A stretch of 64,000 nt of DNA from Acidobacteriota bacterium (GTDB lineage: Bacteria > Acidobacteriota > Blastocatellia > RBC074). The first letter of the stretch is position 1; every line of letters starts with the position of its first letter. The position numbers and the translations under genes are program-made. The stretch spans positions 186,001 through 250,000 of the forward strand of contig JADJLO010000007.1 in the NCBI GenBank assembly GCA_016710075.1, given 5' to 3'. This document shows positions 56,025-64,000 of this stretch, one piece after another. The notes under the pieces were generated by a model, which did not search any database, was not told where the DNA came from, and worked only from the letters and a program-made list of their open reading frames with translations.

Positions 56025-56134
56025 AGTTTAAAGTTTAATGTTGAAAGTTTAAAGAGCGATGAGGGCATTGATGGCGGCGGCGCAACATTATATTGCGGGG
56101 GGCTTTAAACTTTAAACTATAACCCTTAAACTTC
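56025..56134. repeat. Heptad arrays H8, inverted pair between divergent genes
   Basis: G-type arm 56025-56054 and C-type arm 56103-56134 enclose a 48-base spacer. Because the flanking genes are divergent, each start codon has the C-type arm (in its own direction) nearest to it: about 60 bases from the acyl-CoA dehydrogenase start, and 6 bases from the permease ATG at 56141. Confidence 0.85.
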
Positions 56135-56140
56135 CCGGGT

Positions 56141-57259
56141 ATGACGAGAAGCGATCTGCGAGAAAATATTTTGATGGCCGTGGACACGTTATGGGAGAAC
56201 AAGCTTCGTTCGTTTCTCACCATTCTCGGCGTGGTCGTGGGAACGATGACGGTGATCGTCATCGCGGCCTTTGTCTCCGGCATTGAAACTCAGGTTTCAA
56301 AGGAGATCGAATCCTTCGGCACCAATTCAATCTATGTTTTCAAATTCAATCCGGGATTCAATTTTAATCTCTCGGCGGAAGAGCGCATGCGCAAGCCGAT
56401 CAGCGCCGAAGATGCGATTGCGATCGGCGATGAATGCCCGTCGGTGATCAATGTCGCCGCCTTCATGTCGCCGGTGGACTTCCTGCTGGGGCCGATGGCC
56501 GAGCGCGTCAAGATCAGATATCAGGATACCGAAATGGTGAACGCTACCGTTCAAGGGATGTTCCCATCCTATTCCAGGATGGGAATCATTGATGTCACCG
56601 AAGGCAGGTTTTTTACGGATAGCGAAAACGCTACACGGTCCGATGTCTGCGTCATCGGCCGTGATGTCGCCAACACTCTCTTCCCGATGGTCAATGCTTT
56701 GGAGAAAGAGATTGTCATCAACGGGCGCAATTACCGTGTCATCGGGGTGCTCAAAAAGCGAGACAGCTTCATCCAGCCTTCCGACGATCCGGGAAACGAG
56801 AACAAGTCCGTTTACATTCCCTACGAGACGATCAGGAAGGTCTATCCGAACGTCAAGGAGAATTTCGTCATAGCCCAGTCGATTCCCGGCAAGGTCGATC
56901 AGGCGGTCGACGAGATTCGCCAGGTTTTGCGCAAGCGTCGCAAAGTCCTTTACAGTCAGCCTGATAATTTCGGGGTAGACACGTCGCAGGGGATTATCGA
57001 TCAGTTCAAGGCGATCACCAGCGGAGTCTTCCTGCTGATGATTGCGATTTCGAGCGTCGGCCTGTTGATAGGAGGAATCGGCGTCATGAACATCATGCTG
57101 GTTTCAGTCACCGAGCGGACGAGAGAGATCGGCGTGCGCAAGGCCATCGGCGCGAGAAAGCAGGACATCGTTCTGCAGTTTCTCATCGAGGCTGCGACTC
57201 TGACCGGGATTGGAGGGTTGATGGGAATCCTGCTCGTGTGTGCGCTCGAAAAATCTTAA
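56141..57259 (+). CDS. MacB-like ABC transporter permease, subfamily B copy 2, C-terminally truncated
   Basis: A 372-residue permease parallel to the one at 44606 (LWENKLRSFLTILGVVVGTM, EERMRKPISAEDAIAIGD, TERTREIGVRKAIGARKQDI). It is normal through the second FtsX helix (LTGIGGLMGILL) and then ends in VCALEKS, lacking about 50 residues: the last membrane helix and the LDPIEALRYE tail. No alternative frame restores them and the next gene starts 54 bases later, so DNA has been lost here. It probably cannot function as a full permease. It is separated from its partner at 52977 by the small-protein and acyl-CoA dehydrogenase genes. Confidence 0.85.
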   Translation: MTRSDLRENILMAVDTLWENKLRSFLTILGVVVGTMTVIVIAAFVSGIETQVSKEIESFGTNSIYVFKFNPGFNFNLSAEERMRKPISAEDAIAIGDECPSVINVAAFMSPVDFLLGPMAERVKIRYQDTEMVNATVQGMFPSYSRMGIIDVTEGRFFTDSENATRSDVCVIGRDVANTLFPMVNALEKEIVINGRNYRVIGVLKKRDSFIQPSDDPGNENKSVYIPYETIRKVYPNVKENFVIAQSIPGKVDQAVDEIRQVLRKRRKVLYSQPDNFGVDTSQGIIDQFKAITSGVFLLMIAISSVGLLIGGIGVMNIMLVSVTERTREIGVRKAIGARKQDIVLQFLIEAATLTGIGGLMGILLVCALEKS

Positions 57260-57271
57260 CCATCGTGCATC

Positions 57272-57289
57272 CCGGTAACATGTTGCCGG
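57272..57289. promoter_or_regulatory. 18-bp near-palindrome upstream of the 613-aa exported protein
   Basis: CCGGTAACA-TGTTGCCGG, one mismatched pair, centred 33 bases upstream of the ATG at 57314 and just after the truncated permease. Candidate operator or hairpin. Confidence 0.35.
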
Positions 57290-57313
57290 ATGATGTAAAA
57301 AAATATTGGGCAA

Positions 57314-59155
57314 ATGAAGAAATTATTTATTGTCTTATTGCAGTCATTGATGCTGGTGTCGACATCAGTTCCGCAGGGTTTCGCCGCGCAGGCTCAGGAT
57401 CAGCAGAAACCGAAGGAGCCGAAGGAAATAGATCGCAGGAAGACGCCGCTTTCTGAACGGCCGGGGCTGACGCTTGGCGATGTCAACACGCAGATCGGCA
57501 TGGATAAACGCATTATCGTGGTCATGGCCGCGATGAATGTAGCGGGTTTCGATTACGAGCCCGGCGGCAGACAAATAACAGCTCTCCGCCGGCAGATGCG
57601 CGACGACCTCAAAAATCTCAAACCCGGGTTGATCAATCGGCTTCGCGCTTATTTCGACTCACATCGCTTTGGCAGGACTGATGCCGCGGCCGTGGCGCCA
57701 TATCTGAGCCTTGCCTTGTGCCTGACCGAACCGCCCGCGTTCATCGTCGATGTACCGGCCGACAGGCTGCCGGAAGACGTCAAACAGATCACGGATTTCA
57801 TTCCTCTGCTCGAAGAATTTTATCGCGAAGCGGGGTTTTCAAGGCTGCTTCCCAAATATGTCGAAGCCTACACAAGGACGGCGATAACCTACGGCGATCC
57901 GGCCGGCATGGCTCTCGGCTCAGTGCTCTTCTACCTGCATACCGAGCCGGTGCTCGAACTCCCGCCGCTTTTCATTCCACGCAGGACGGCGCCTCCCCGG
58001 AAAGCTGAAGAAAAGAAATCGAAGGACAAGAAGGCAAAAGGTGAGAAGCCTGTCGAGGAGCCGGCGAAAGAGGATATCTACAACGTCCCGAACCGCCTGA
58101 GAGAATTCGTGATTATGCCGGATCTCTTGAATTCTTCCGGCGCGGCAAACCTGCGAATAGTTCGAGACAGCTACTTTCTGCTGCTTGGCCCGACGACCGA
58201 GCCTAATCTTGAAGCCATCCGGCGGGCATTTTTGAGTTTCGTCATAGACCCGTTGACCGAGCGCCAGATCAAGGAAGTCGCGGCAATCCGCAATCCTCTC
58301 AGGAAACTGATGGAATCGCGTGGCGAGAGGCTGGATCTGGAATACGCTCAGCGCAGCGCTTATTACCTGATCACGGATTCACTGGTCAGAGCCATTGACG
58401 CGCGTATGGACGTTCGTGGAATTGCCACCAGAAGGGCCTTCTCCGAAGATGAGGCGATCTACGAACTGAGCCTCGCCTACGACCGCGGCGCCGTGCTCGT
58501 CTATCATTTCTACGATCAGATCAAAGCCTACGAGGCCGTAGGCGTGAACCTCCGCGATTATTTTTCGAGTCTGATTCAGAACATCGATTTTGACCGCGAA
58601 TCGAAGCGGCTGGATGAATACGCCCAGCGCCTGGCGCGGTACAAGCAACTGAAGACCGAGGCCACTATGGCTCCGGTTCCACCGCCGACCATTTCCAATG
58701 CCGATGAGGGGCTCGTCGCACAGATAATCGAGGCCGATAAGATGATGAAGGCGCGGAAATATCCGGAGGCTCGCGGAATTCTTGAATCGGCCCTGCGTGC
58801 CCGCCCGAACAATGCCCGGGTCCTGTTTGGACTCGCCGAAGTGACCAGCAAACAGGCCACGACTCTGGAAGATTCCGACCGCGTCGAAGAGGCTCTCTTT
58901 GCCGCAGTCGAGTACTATCGTCAGGCCGCCAGAAATGCCTCCCCCGAAGCTGAGAAATGGCTCGCTCAACGTAGCTACGTCGGCGCAGGAAGAATCCTCG
59001 ATTTCATCGCAGAGAACAACCCGGCCATGGCCGAGAAGATGTCGGTCGAGGCGCTGGCCGCTTATGAAATGGCTCTGAAAATAGGCAAAGTAGAGAACGG
59101 CGCCTATGACGAGGCCGAGAAGGCCGTCAAACAACGCGTTCAGAAGCCAAGGTAG
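57314..59155 (+). CDS. Exported TPR-like protein of unknown function, 613 aa
   Basis: A signal peptide (LFIVLLQSLMLVSTSVPQGFAA) opens the protein. Residues ~30-230 are helical and contain RRQMRDDLKNLKPGLINRLR and DFIPLLEEFYREAGFSRLL. A Lys/Glu-rich low-complexity linker lies at ~232-258. Residues ~260-470 show another helical unit, and ~475-605 look like TPR repeats (KMMKARKYPEARGILESALR, ARVLFGLAEVTSKQATTLED). I do not recognise a family; it may be a periplasmic scaffold. The ATG has no clear ribosome site. A very strong terminator follows. Confidence 0.75.
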   Translation: MKKLFIVLLQSLMLVSTSVPQGFAAQAQDQQKPKEPKEIDRRKTPLSERPGLTLGDVNTQIGMDKRIIVVMAAMNVAGFDYEPGGRQITALRRQMRDDLKNLKPGLINRLRAYFDSHRFGRTDAAAVAPYLSLALCLTEPPAFIVDVPADRLPEDVKQITDFIPLLEEFYREAGFSRLLPKYVEAYTRTAITYGDPAGMALGSVLFYLHTEPVLELPPLFIPRRTAPPRKAEEKKSKDKKAKGEKPVEEPAKEDIYNVPNRLREFVIMPDLLNSSGAANLRIVRDSYFLLLGPTTEPNLEAIRRAFLSFVIDPLTERQIKEVAAIRNPLRKLMESRGERLDLEYAQRSAYYLITDSLVRAIDARMDVRGIATRRAFSEDEAIYELSLAYDRGAVLVYHFYDQIKAYEAVGVNLRDYFSSLIQNIDFDRESKRLDEYAQRLARYKQLKTEATMAPVPPPTISNADEGLVAQIIEADKMMKARKYPEARGILESALRARPNNARVLFGLAEVTSKQATTLEDSDRVEEALFAAVEYYRQAARNASPEAEKWLAQRSYVGAGRILDFIAENNPAMAEKMSVEALAAYEMALKIGKVENGAYDEAEKAVKQRVQKPR

Positions 59156-59190
59156 TAATCAATCCGGCGAAGAAGGCTGTGGCTGTCAAA

Positions 59191-59240
59191 AGCAGGGAGG
59201 GGATGAACTTCATGACGTTCATCCCCTCCCTGCTTTTTTT
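59191..59240. terminator. Strong intrinsic terminator, possibly bidirectional
   Basis: AGCAGGGAGGGGATGAAC (59191-59208) and GTTCATCCCCTCCCTGCT (59217-59234) form a perfect 18-bp stem with an 8-base loop, followed by TTTTTT on the plus strand. On the minus strand TTTT follows, so it can serve the converging gene as well. Confidence 0.93.
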
Positions 59241-59267
59241 ATTGGTACGAAAACAATCGGAAGCCTT

Positions 59268-59612
59268 TTAGTTGCAGTTTTCAGGAATCGAGAGTGGTCT
59301 CTGACTTCTGATGATCATCACCGGCACTGCCGGGGCCTGTTCGGTCGATGACTCGTTCGATTGTTCATCACAGTTGGGAAGGGGAATTTCCAGGACGTTG
59401 GGCGCCGGAACAACCCTGATCCTTCCCTTGAACGCTTCTTCAATGGCTATCATTCGAACCGTTTCCTGATCGACCTGCTTGCAGAAACTTCTCACCGGTG
59501 CGGACAGACCTTGATTGATCAGTGGCTCCAGATTCAGACGTTCAAAGCGAGCCCTCTGAACTCTGCCAAAGATGCCTCTCTGGCCGCCGGTATAGGCGTT
59601 GCCATATTCCAA
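59268..59612 (-). CDS. Hypothetical, possible continuation of the upstream exported protein
   Basis: A frame of up to 114 residues that overlaps the 3' end of the exported protein gene at 59534-60127 by 79 bases. The stretch RARFERLNLEPLINQGL...CKQVDQETVRMIAIEEAFKG and the closing acidic region up to ENCN look protein-like. Either it is a separate gene starting at a TTG, or it is the displaced C-terminus of the upstream gene after a -1 frame change between 59534 and about 59612. No homopolymer clearly marks a junction, so I leave both open. Confidence 0.4.
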   Translation of the reverse strand: MEYGNAYTGGQRGIFGRVQRARFERLNLEPLINQGLSAPVRSFCKQVDQETVRMIAIEEAFKGRIRVVPAPNVLEIPLPNCDEQSNESSTEQAPAVPVMIIRSQRPLSIPENCN

Positions 59613-60127
59613 ACGGCCTCACCCTTTGGCTCAGCAGGTCCCGGTGAGTTCGCCTCCGGCACATCCGTCCCGGATTCAGTTACTTCAGCAACGAGAACGT
59701 TATCGCCGGGCAATTCAAGGGATTCCGTCAGATCATTGTTCAAAGCGACATCCATCGGTACCCCGCTACCGCTCTCAAGCGCATTCACTTTTCTGGATTG
59801 ATTTACAGGAATTTTGCTGCCTGCCGGTGTGGTTTCCGTCGCATTTGCAAATCGGCCGGCAATGACTCCGTTGATGTCAAAAGAAACTGCATCGGTTGTG
59901 ACTATGTCTCCCTCCTTCTCCTTGAGAAGACTGTCACTCAGAGTCACTGCCAGAAAGTTTGCTTGATAGAAGCCCTCTCGCGCCGTATCGGGGAACATCG
60001 ACGCGAGCGAACTCGAGGTGCTCAATACGTGGCGTGCAACATTGCTGATCGAGAATGGCTTGATAATATGGGCCGCAACGATCAGCAGCATGATCAATAG
60101 TATTCGCGCAACAGTCTGGCCTTTCAT
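59534..60127 (-). CDS. Small exported protein, 197 aa
   Basis: An N-terminal hydrophobic segment (ARILLIMLLIVAAHIIKPF) is probably a signal anchor. The rest is low in known motifs: DTAREGFYQANFLAVTLSDS, TTDAVSFDINGVIAGRFANA, and an acidic Pro/Glu region (LVAEVTESGTDVPEANSPGP). I recognise no family. The C-terminal 20 residues may be out of the true frame (see the overlapping entry at 59268-59612). Upstream is a 390-base non-coding stretch. Confidence 0.55.
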   Translation of the reverse strand: MKGQTVARILLIMLLIVAAHIIKPFSISNVARHVLSTSSSLASMFPDTAREGFYQANFLAVTLSDSLLKEKEGDIVTTDAVSFDINGVIAGRFANATETTPAGSKIPVNQSRKVNALESGSGVPMDVALNNDLTESLELPGDNVLVAEVTESGTDVPEANSPGPAEPKGEAVWNMATPIPAAREASLAEFRGLALNV

Positions 60128-60517
60128 AGTAAACTCCAGGTTTTTTTACAAACATTCGAGGCAGGGAAGATTGCCTTGCCCTGCCTCTTCCTGATCATCA
60201 TCATTTTTTTATTTTTCATTTTTCATTACGGTTCGTTGAGGTTAGTGAACGAACCCGGTCAATAGTTTCAACCCTTCGGACCGTCATGATGATTTTTCTC
60301 AGCTTTAAAGATCGAATTGATTATCCACAAACTCTGTTTGCAGATTGTTAACACCTTGTAAAAAAACTGTAAAAATGCGGGTTACAGCAGTCTGCAGGAT
60401 GAACGATGCTTTCTGACTCTTCTTGCAGTCTGTTATGGGATACGAAAATCTTCCCGGAGAGAGGTGCAGTAAAGATGCGCCATGAAGATTATATTTCTTT
60501 AAAGTTCGAGTCAGTTA
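60128..60517. other. Non-coding stretch, 390 bp
   Basis: AT-rich DNA between the small exported protein and the MBL gene. It has T-rich tracts, a GGTTCGTT/AACGAACC inverted repeat (60230-60255), one isolated heptad-like unit near 60495 and several possible promoter-like words (e.g. GTTAACA with GGATAAT on the minus strand). No RNA gene was recognised. Confidence 0.4.
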
Positions 60518-61459
60518 TTATTTGAAGTAGGAATCGACACTATCACCCTGATTGATGGTGAGTTTGCCGTCGGCGACGGCGAGGTCAAGATGAGCGACGG
60601 CTTCGGAGACGGCGAGGAATCTGTTGATGTTTTCAACGTGCGGGAAGATGAGTTTGGACATTTCCCAGCCGTTGATTCCAGGTTTGGGGACGAGGCTGAA
60701 GACTTTGGTTTGGCGGTCGTGAACGTGGCGGACGAGTCGGTGGAAATGTTCTTCAAAATCTGTCACATCTCCACCGTGAGAAGTCCTGATGACGGTTGGA
60801 GCGAGTTCGCGGATTCGCGCCAGGGAGACAAGGTACTCGCCGAGGGAAGGGAATCGCCTGTCCGGATCGATCGGATCGGGATTGAGCACCGGATTCGGCG
60901 TGATATTTTTGAGGATAGTGTCTCCGCTGAGCATCATTCTGTTGCTCTCGCGCAGCAGGCAGCAGCTTCCGGGCGTGTGGCCGGGAGTGTGAATCACACG
61001 AAGCGAGCCGGAAGCGAAGACGAATTCCTGGTTATCCCTGTATGCTTCGACATCTTCAACCGCATCGGCATAGGTGTGAATCAGCTCATACCGGCCCGCC
61101 ATCGCCTCAAGCTCTTCCACGGGCACACCCGCCCGCCTGAGCAGATCGCGATTGACACGAGTCTGGCGATGCTGAGAGATATTCCTGTACTCCCATTCGT
61201 GAACATAGACCCTTGCCCCCGATTCGCGCTGCAGGATTCCCGCCAGCCCGCAGTGATCTTCGTGAGTGTGCGTCAGAATGATGCGGCCGATGTCGGCCAC
61301 CGTGAATCCAAGCTTTCGCAACTGGTCTCTGAGCGCACTCAGCGCCTCGTCGGTCTTCGGACCCGTGTCGACCAGAGTAATCGGCTCCTCGGCGACAAGA
61401 TAGATGTTGATCGGACCGACTGGAAATGGAGTCGGGATGACAAGTTTTTCAATGCGCAT
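60518..61459 (-). CDS. MBL-fold metallo-hydrolase
   Basis: A 313-residue metallo-beta-lactamase-fold protein. The first metal motif THTHEDHCG (H64, H66, D68, H69) is complete, followed by HTPGHTPGSCC and LLSGDTIL for the second site, and a C-terminal helical domain (WEMSKLIFPHVENINRFLAV). The style resembles glyoxalase II/lactonase-like hydrolases often annotated as LACTB2-type. Substrate unknown. It begins ATG and is preceded by a heptad array; downstream lies a 390-base gap. Confidence 0.9.
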   Translation of the reverse strand: MRIEKLVIPTPFPVGPINIYLVAEEPITLVDTGPKTDEALSALRDQLRKLGFTVADIGRIILTHTHEDHCGLAGILQRESGARVYVHEWEYRNISQHRQTRVNRDLLRRAGVPVEELEAMAGRYELIHTYADAVEDVEAYRDNQEFVFASGSLRVIHTPGHTPGSCCLLRESNRMMLSGDTILKNITPNPVLNPDPIDPDRRFPSLGEYLVSLARIRELAPTVIRTSHGGDVTDFEEHFHRLVRHVHDRQTKVFSLVPKPGINGWEMSKLIFPHVENINRFLAVSEAVAHLDLAVADGKLTINQGDSVDSYFK

Positions 61460-61468
61460 ATAAAAAAG

Positions 61469-61498
61469 AGTTTAAAGTTTTAAGATCAAAGTTCAAAG
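61469..61498. repeat. Heptad array H9 before the MBL start
   Basis: Three to four degenerate AAAGTTT units on the plus strand, i.e. C-type in the direction of the minus-strand MBL gene, beginning ten bases before its ATG. Confidence 0.75.
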
Positions 61499-61559
61499 GC
61501 GGCGGCGAAAGAGCTGGTGGACAGGCGGATGTCCTCCGGCGTTTGTCCAACACGGCTGG

Positions 61560-64000
61560 TCAGGGTTTTGCTGGGGGTGCGATCTTCATCTCGGATTGAC
61601 TGGAATCGAAGCGCTTGAAGGCGGAGAATTCGAACCATGCATCCCAATTGAGCCCTCTGAAGAGGTTTTCATTGCCGGCGGAGTTGACGCGAATGAGTTG
61701 AGGGGACCAGAGTCCTGTGTTCAATCGCTGCTGCTGATAGATGAAATTGAGCGCCTCCGGAGCCGCATTCTTGCCCACTGCTTCAGTTTGAAAAGACTGG
61801 CCTTCGATTCGGACCAGAGCCTTGTCGGCGACATCGATCCAGATGATTCCCTTGATCTGCCCGATCCACGATTTTTCGGAATCGATCTGAACGCCTTCCT
61901 TCGGCTTGAAATCAAGCACGATCGATTCGCGGCCGTCGAGGGTGACGGTTCTGGGCGAACTTACCTCGCAAAGATTGAAGATGTCGGACGGATTGATGGT
62001 CAGTGCGACGTATGCCTTTTTAACGTAACCTCCGAGCCCCGCTGCCCAGAACGCATTTTGAACCGGTTGTTTATCGGATTCCTGTTTGGTTTCGTCGCTT
62101 TTTATCAGGGTATCGGTCGCGCTTCTTCTTTCGATGGTGATTCTGTCGTAGGGAAGAAAGCTGCCGTTTTGAGTGAGTTGCACCAGTGCGTGCCGGCCTT
62201 TGATCGGGTAGGCTTCGTAGTCCTTGTACTCCTCGCTTCTGATGCGGCCGTTCTTGTCGAGAATGCGGTGGACCTTGCGAAGCGAATAGGTATAGTCGCC
62301 GAGCCGGCGCTGCATCTGAATCCCGTTGATTTCAAGATCCCTGATCAGGTCCCGGACGGAGAGCTCAACGGGTTTTGAGGCGCTCATCGCCGTCAGCGTA
62401 AGTTCCCCAATCCTGTCTGAAGCAGCCAGGGTGCTGTTGATCACTTTTACGTCTTCTGCGGGTTGAGCGGCCACGGCGGCGCCGCCGATCAGATTGAATG
62501 TCAGATCCTCTTCAGAATGTTCGTTGCCCTGATTGACCGCCGCGCGCAGTTTGTAACTACCCGATGGGAGTCCCTTTACCGGCAGGCCGGCGGTGAAGCC
62601 GACCCAGCCTCTTTCATCGGGGCCCGAGAGCGCAGGCGAAGCGCTGGCCACAACCTTGTCACCCAGAAGAAGCTCGATTTTCAGGTCGGGTTTAGCAGAT
62701 AGTTTCTCGTCCGGGTGAATCGGCAGGTGAAAGGATATCTCGTTTCTGCCTGCGGCCTGAAGTTCGCCGGATGTTTCCGGTACAATCCGGGTACGGCCGA
62801 CGATCAGATGATTGTCTTCGTCGGATGAAGGCGGCTTGTCGATCTGCTCCACCTGTCGAACCAGGTAGAGGCTGCCGGTCTGCAGTCCTGAGTTCCCACC
62901 CGGTTCTCCCGAGTGAGAAGCTTCAACATTGATGATCCTTCGGCGAGCGCTGAGCCGGTTCGTTGCCCTGTCGTGGGCGACCGATTCGATCGTGTAGCGG
63001 CCCGGTTGAAGCATGAAATCCCTGACGAGGGAAACATTCATCTTTCCGGCTTCCTTGATCTGGGCCACGGGAATATCCAGATCGTGACTCTCGCTGAACT
63101 TCTGAACGATTTCGCCGGTTGAGTTCCTGACGATCGCCAGCAGAGAGAATTTTGCCGCGTACGATTTCTTTTCCTTGTCTTCGTCCGGTTGAATGAAGTT
63201 TGACAGCGAGGTTTCCGAGATGAAGACGTGGTGAATCTCTCCCTGCTTCGATTCGAAATGCAGTAATGCCGATTCGATCGGGAAGTCTTTCGGGACGACC
63301 GATTCCGAAAGCACCTTGAGCATCGGGGTTTCATAATCAAGTAGCGGAGTCGTGTTGGTTCGCGGCACAGCGAAATAACCGCTTCTGGTTCTGGCCTTCA
63401 ATCCCTGGCGCAGGATGTTGACCTTGATTGACCGGAACTTGCCGTCGTGTTCCTGCTTTTGGGGAGAGTAGGACAGGAAATAGAAGCTGCCGAGCTCAGT
63501 GGCTGCCCGCTTTAGCGCGCCATTGAGATCGTTCATATTTGTGATCAGAAATCCGCCTGTCGCTTCCGTCAGGTCTGCAAGCGCTCCCTGCTTGTTCATC
63601 TCCTTCTTGCGGTCGATGAATTCAAAGACATTGAAATTGCTCGAAGCTCTGTCGGGAGAATTTGTGCTGAACGAATCGGCAAGCCCTTCCTTGAATGAAC
63701 TGGTTTCAGTTCTGCGCGAGGCGTTGATGACGGTCGAAGATTCAAGCCGGCTCGATACGTTGCCGGCGCCGGCCGGCAGGACTCTCATATCCACCGAATA
63801 AAAAGTGACATTGGCAAGGTTGGCCTCGCTGACCACGGTGCGCATGAAAGCGTTCAGGCCTGCATTCAGATAAAGCCCGTTCGAAATATAGAGAACCATC
63901 TTGCGTCCCGGCAGATTCCGGTGTGATCGGGCAGTATGAAAAAGCGAAAACACCGGAGATGAAGATTTGGTCGAGTTGATTGTTTTTTCAGCCTGCAGAA
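61560..64000 (-). CDS. VWFA domain-containing protein, partial at the window edge
   Basis: An open frame of at least 813 residues that continues past the window end (no stop before 64000), so the N-terminus is not seen. The visible part starts inside a von Willebrand A-like domain of the type common in Acidobacteriota (LPGRKMVLYISNGLYLN, NVTFYSVDMRVLP, GFLITNMNDLNGALKRAATE, SFYFLSYSPQKQEHDGKFRS). Beta-rich regions follow (~200-520), and a C-terminal part (~560-795) with SYTLRKVHRILDKNGRIRSE and EGVQIDSEKSWIGQIKGIIW. Likely secreted; function unknown. The GTG at 63951-63953 is not its real start. Confidence 0.85.
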   Translation of the reverse strand, partial: LQAEKTINSTKSSSPVFSLFHTARSHRNLPGRKMVLYISNGLYLNAGLNAFMRTVVSEANLANVTFYSVDMRVLPAGAGNVSSRLESSTVINASRRTETSSFKEGLADSFSTNSPDRASSNFNVFEFIDRKKEMNKQGALADLTEATGGFLITNMNDLNGALKRAATELGSFYFLSYSPQKQEHDGKFRSIKVNILRQGLKARTRSGYFAVPRTNTTPLLDYETPMLKVLSESVVPKDFPIESALLHFESKQGEIHHVFISETSLSNFIQPDEDKEKKSYAAKFSLLAIVRNSTGEIVQKFSESHDLDIPVAQIKEAGKMNVSLVRDFMLQPGRYTIESVAHDRATNRLSARRRIINVEASHSGEPGGNSGLQTGSLYLVRQVEQIDKPPSSDEDNHLIVGRTRIVPETSGELQAAGRNEISFHLPIHPDEKLSAKPDLKIELLLGDKVVASASPALSGPDERGWVGFTAGLPVKGLPSGSYKLRAAVNQGNEHSEEDLTFNLIGGAAVAAQPAEDVKVINSTLAASDRIGELTLTAMSASKPVELSVRDLIRDLEINGIQMQRRLGDYTYSLRKVHRILDKNGRIRSEEYKDYEAYPIKGRHALVQLTQNGSFLPYDRITIERRSATDTLIKSDETKQESDKQPVQNAFWAAGLGGYVKKAYVALTINPSDIFNLCEVSSPRTVTLDGRESIVLDFKPKEGVQIDSEKSWIGQIKGIIWIDVADKALVRIEGQSFQTEAVGKNAAPEALNFIYQQQRLNTGLWSPQLIRVNSAGNENLFRGLNWDAWFEFSAFKRFDSSQSEMKIAPPAKP

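Overview
The window looks like chromosome from an Acidobacteriota member, perhaps Blastocatellia-like. This is inferred from gene content: a VWFA protein of the acidobacterial type, an amidohydrolase fused to a TolB/PD40 propeller, DUF3108, DUF1080, DUF2490 and DUF481 envelope proteins, many MacB-like permeases, and a moderately GC-rich sequence. No rRNA, tRNA, CRISPR array, transposase or phage gene was found.

Layout. 0-5.7 kb (minus): FTR1 iron permease, DUF3108 protein, then pyrF, pyrD (frameshifted), a Nudix hydrolase and a 5'-truncated pyrK. 5.7-11.6 kb (minus): a tripartite CusCBA-type RND efflux operon. 11.8-15.2 kb (plus): DUF1499 protein, then pyrR-pyrB-pyrC. 15.3-24.4 kb: PD40-amidohydrolase, RRM protein, a frameshifted zinc-ribbon protein, and the classic trio circularly permuted ATP-grasp / alpha-E / transglutaminase. 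24.6-32.3 kb: a 2565-residue secreted protein with FG-GAP, beta-helix, TIG, cohesin-like and dockerin-like modules. 32.8-39.2 kb: DUF1080, GT2, a methyltransferase with a beta-rich tail, DUF2490, an ABHD18-like hydrolase and DUF481. 39.4-43.2 kb: a NifA-like sigma-54 activator followed by type III glutamine synthetase behind a well-formed sigma-54 promoter. 43.4-57.3 kb: four MacB-like ABC permeases in two subfamilies, interleaved with ilvD, a HEFAH metallopeptidase/TPR protein, a methyltransferase, gatB, a cyclophilin lipoprotein, a small cationic secreted protein and a frameshifted acyl-CoA dehydrogenase. 57.3-64 kb: an exported TPR-like protein, a small exported protein of uncertain reading frame, an MBL-fold hydrolase and a VWFA protein that runs off the window.

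The most unusual signal is a dispersed family of 7-bp tandem repeats (unit AAAGTTT / AAACTTT) in nine intergenic places. Read in the direction of transcription, the G-type array (AAAGTTT) sits on or within about ten bases of stop codons, and the C-type array (AAACTTT) lies just 5' of start codons. At three places both are present as inverted arms around a spacer. A tenth locus (32.58-32.79 kb) has the same architecture built from an unrelated heptamer, AGAATGN. Three genes (FTR1, the RND pump, pyrR) take their stop codon from the array, and pyrK has lost its N-terminus exactly at one.

Several genes are damaged. pyrD and the zinc-ribbon gene each need a -1 shift at an A-run, acyl-CoA dehydrogenase has one extra base, glnN lacks about 45 codons plus frame, one permease lacks its last membrane segment, and pyrK lacks its start. 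Two of these are typical homopolymer errors, so assembly error and real decay must be separated before conclusions are drawn. Functionally, the window couples pyrimidine synthesis, nitrogen assimilation under sigma-54 control, metal efflux or uptake, and envelope or secreted proteins.
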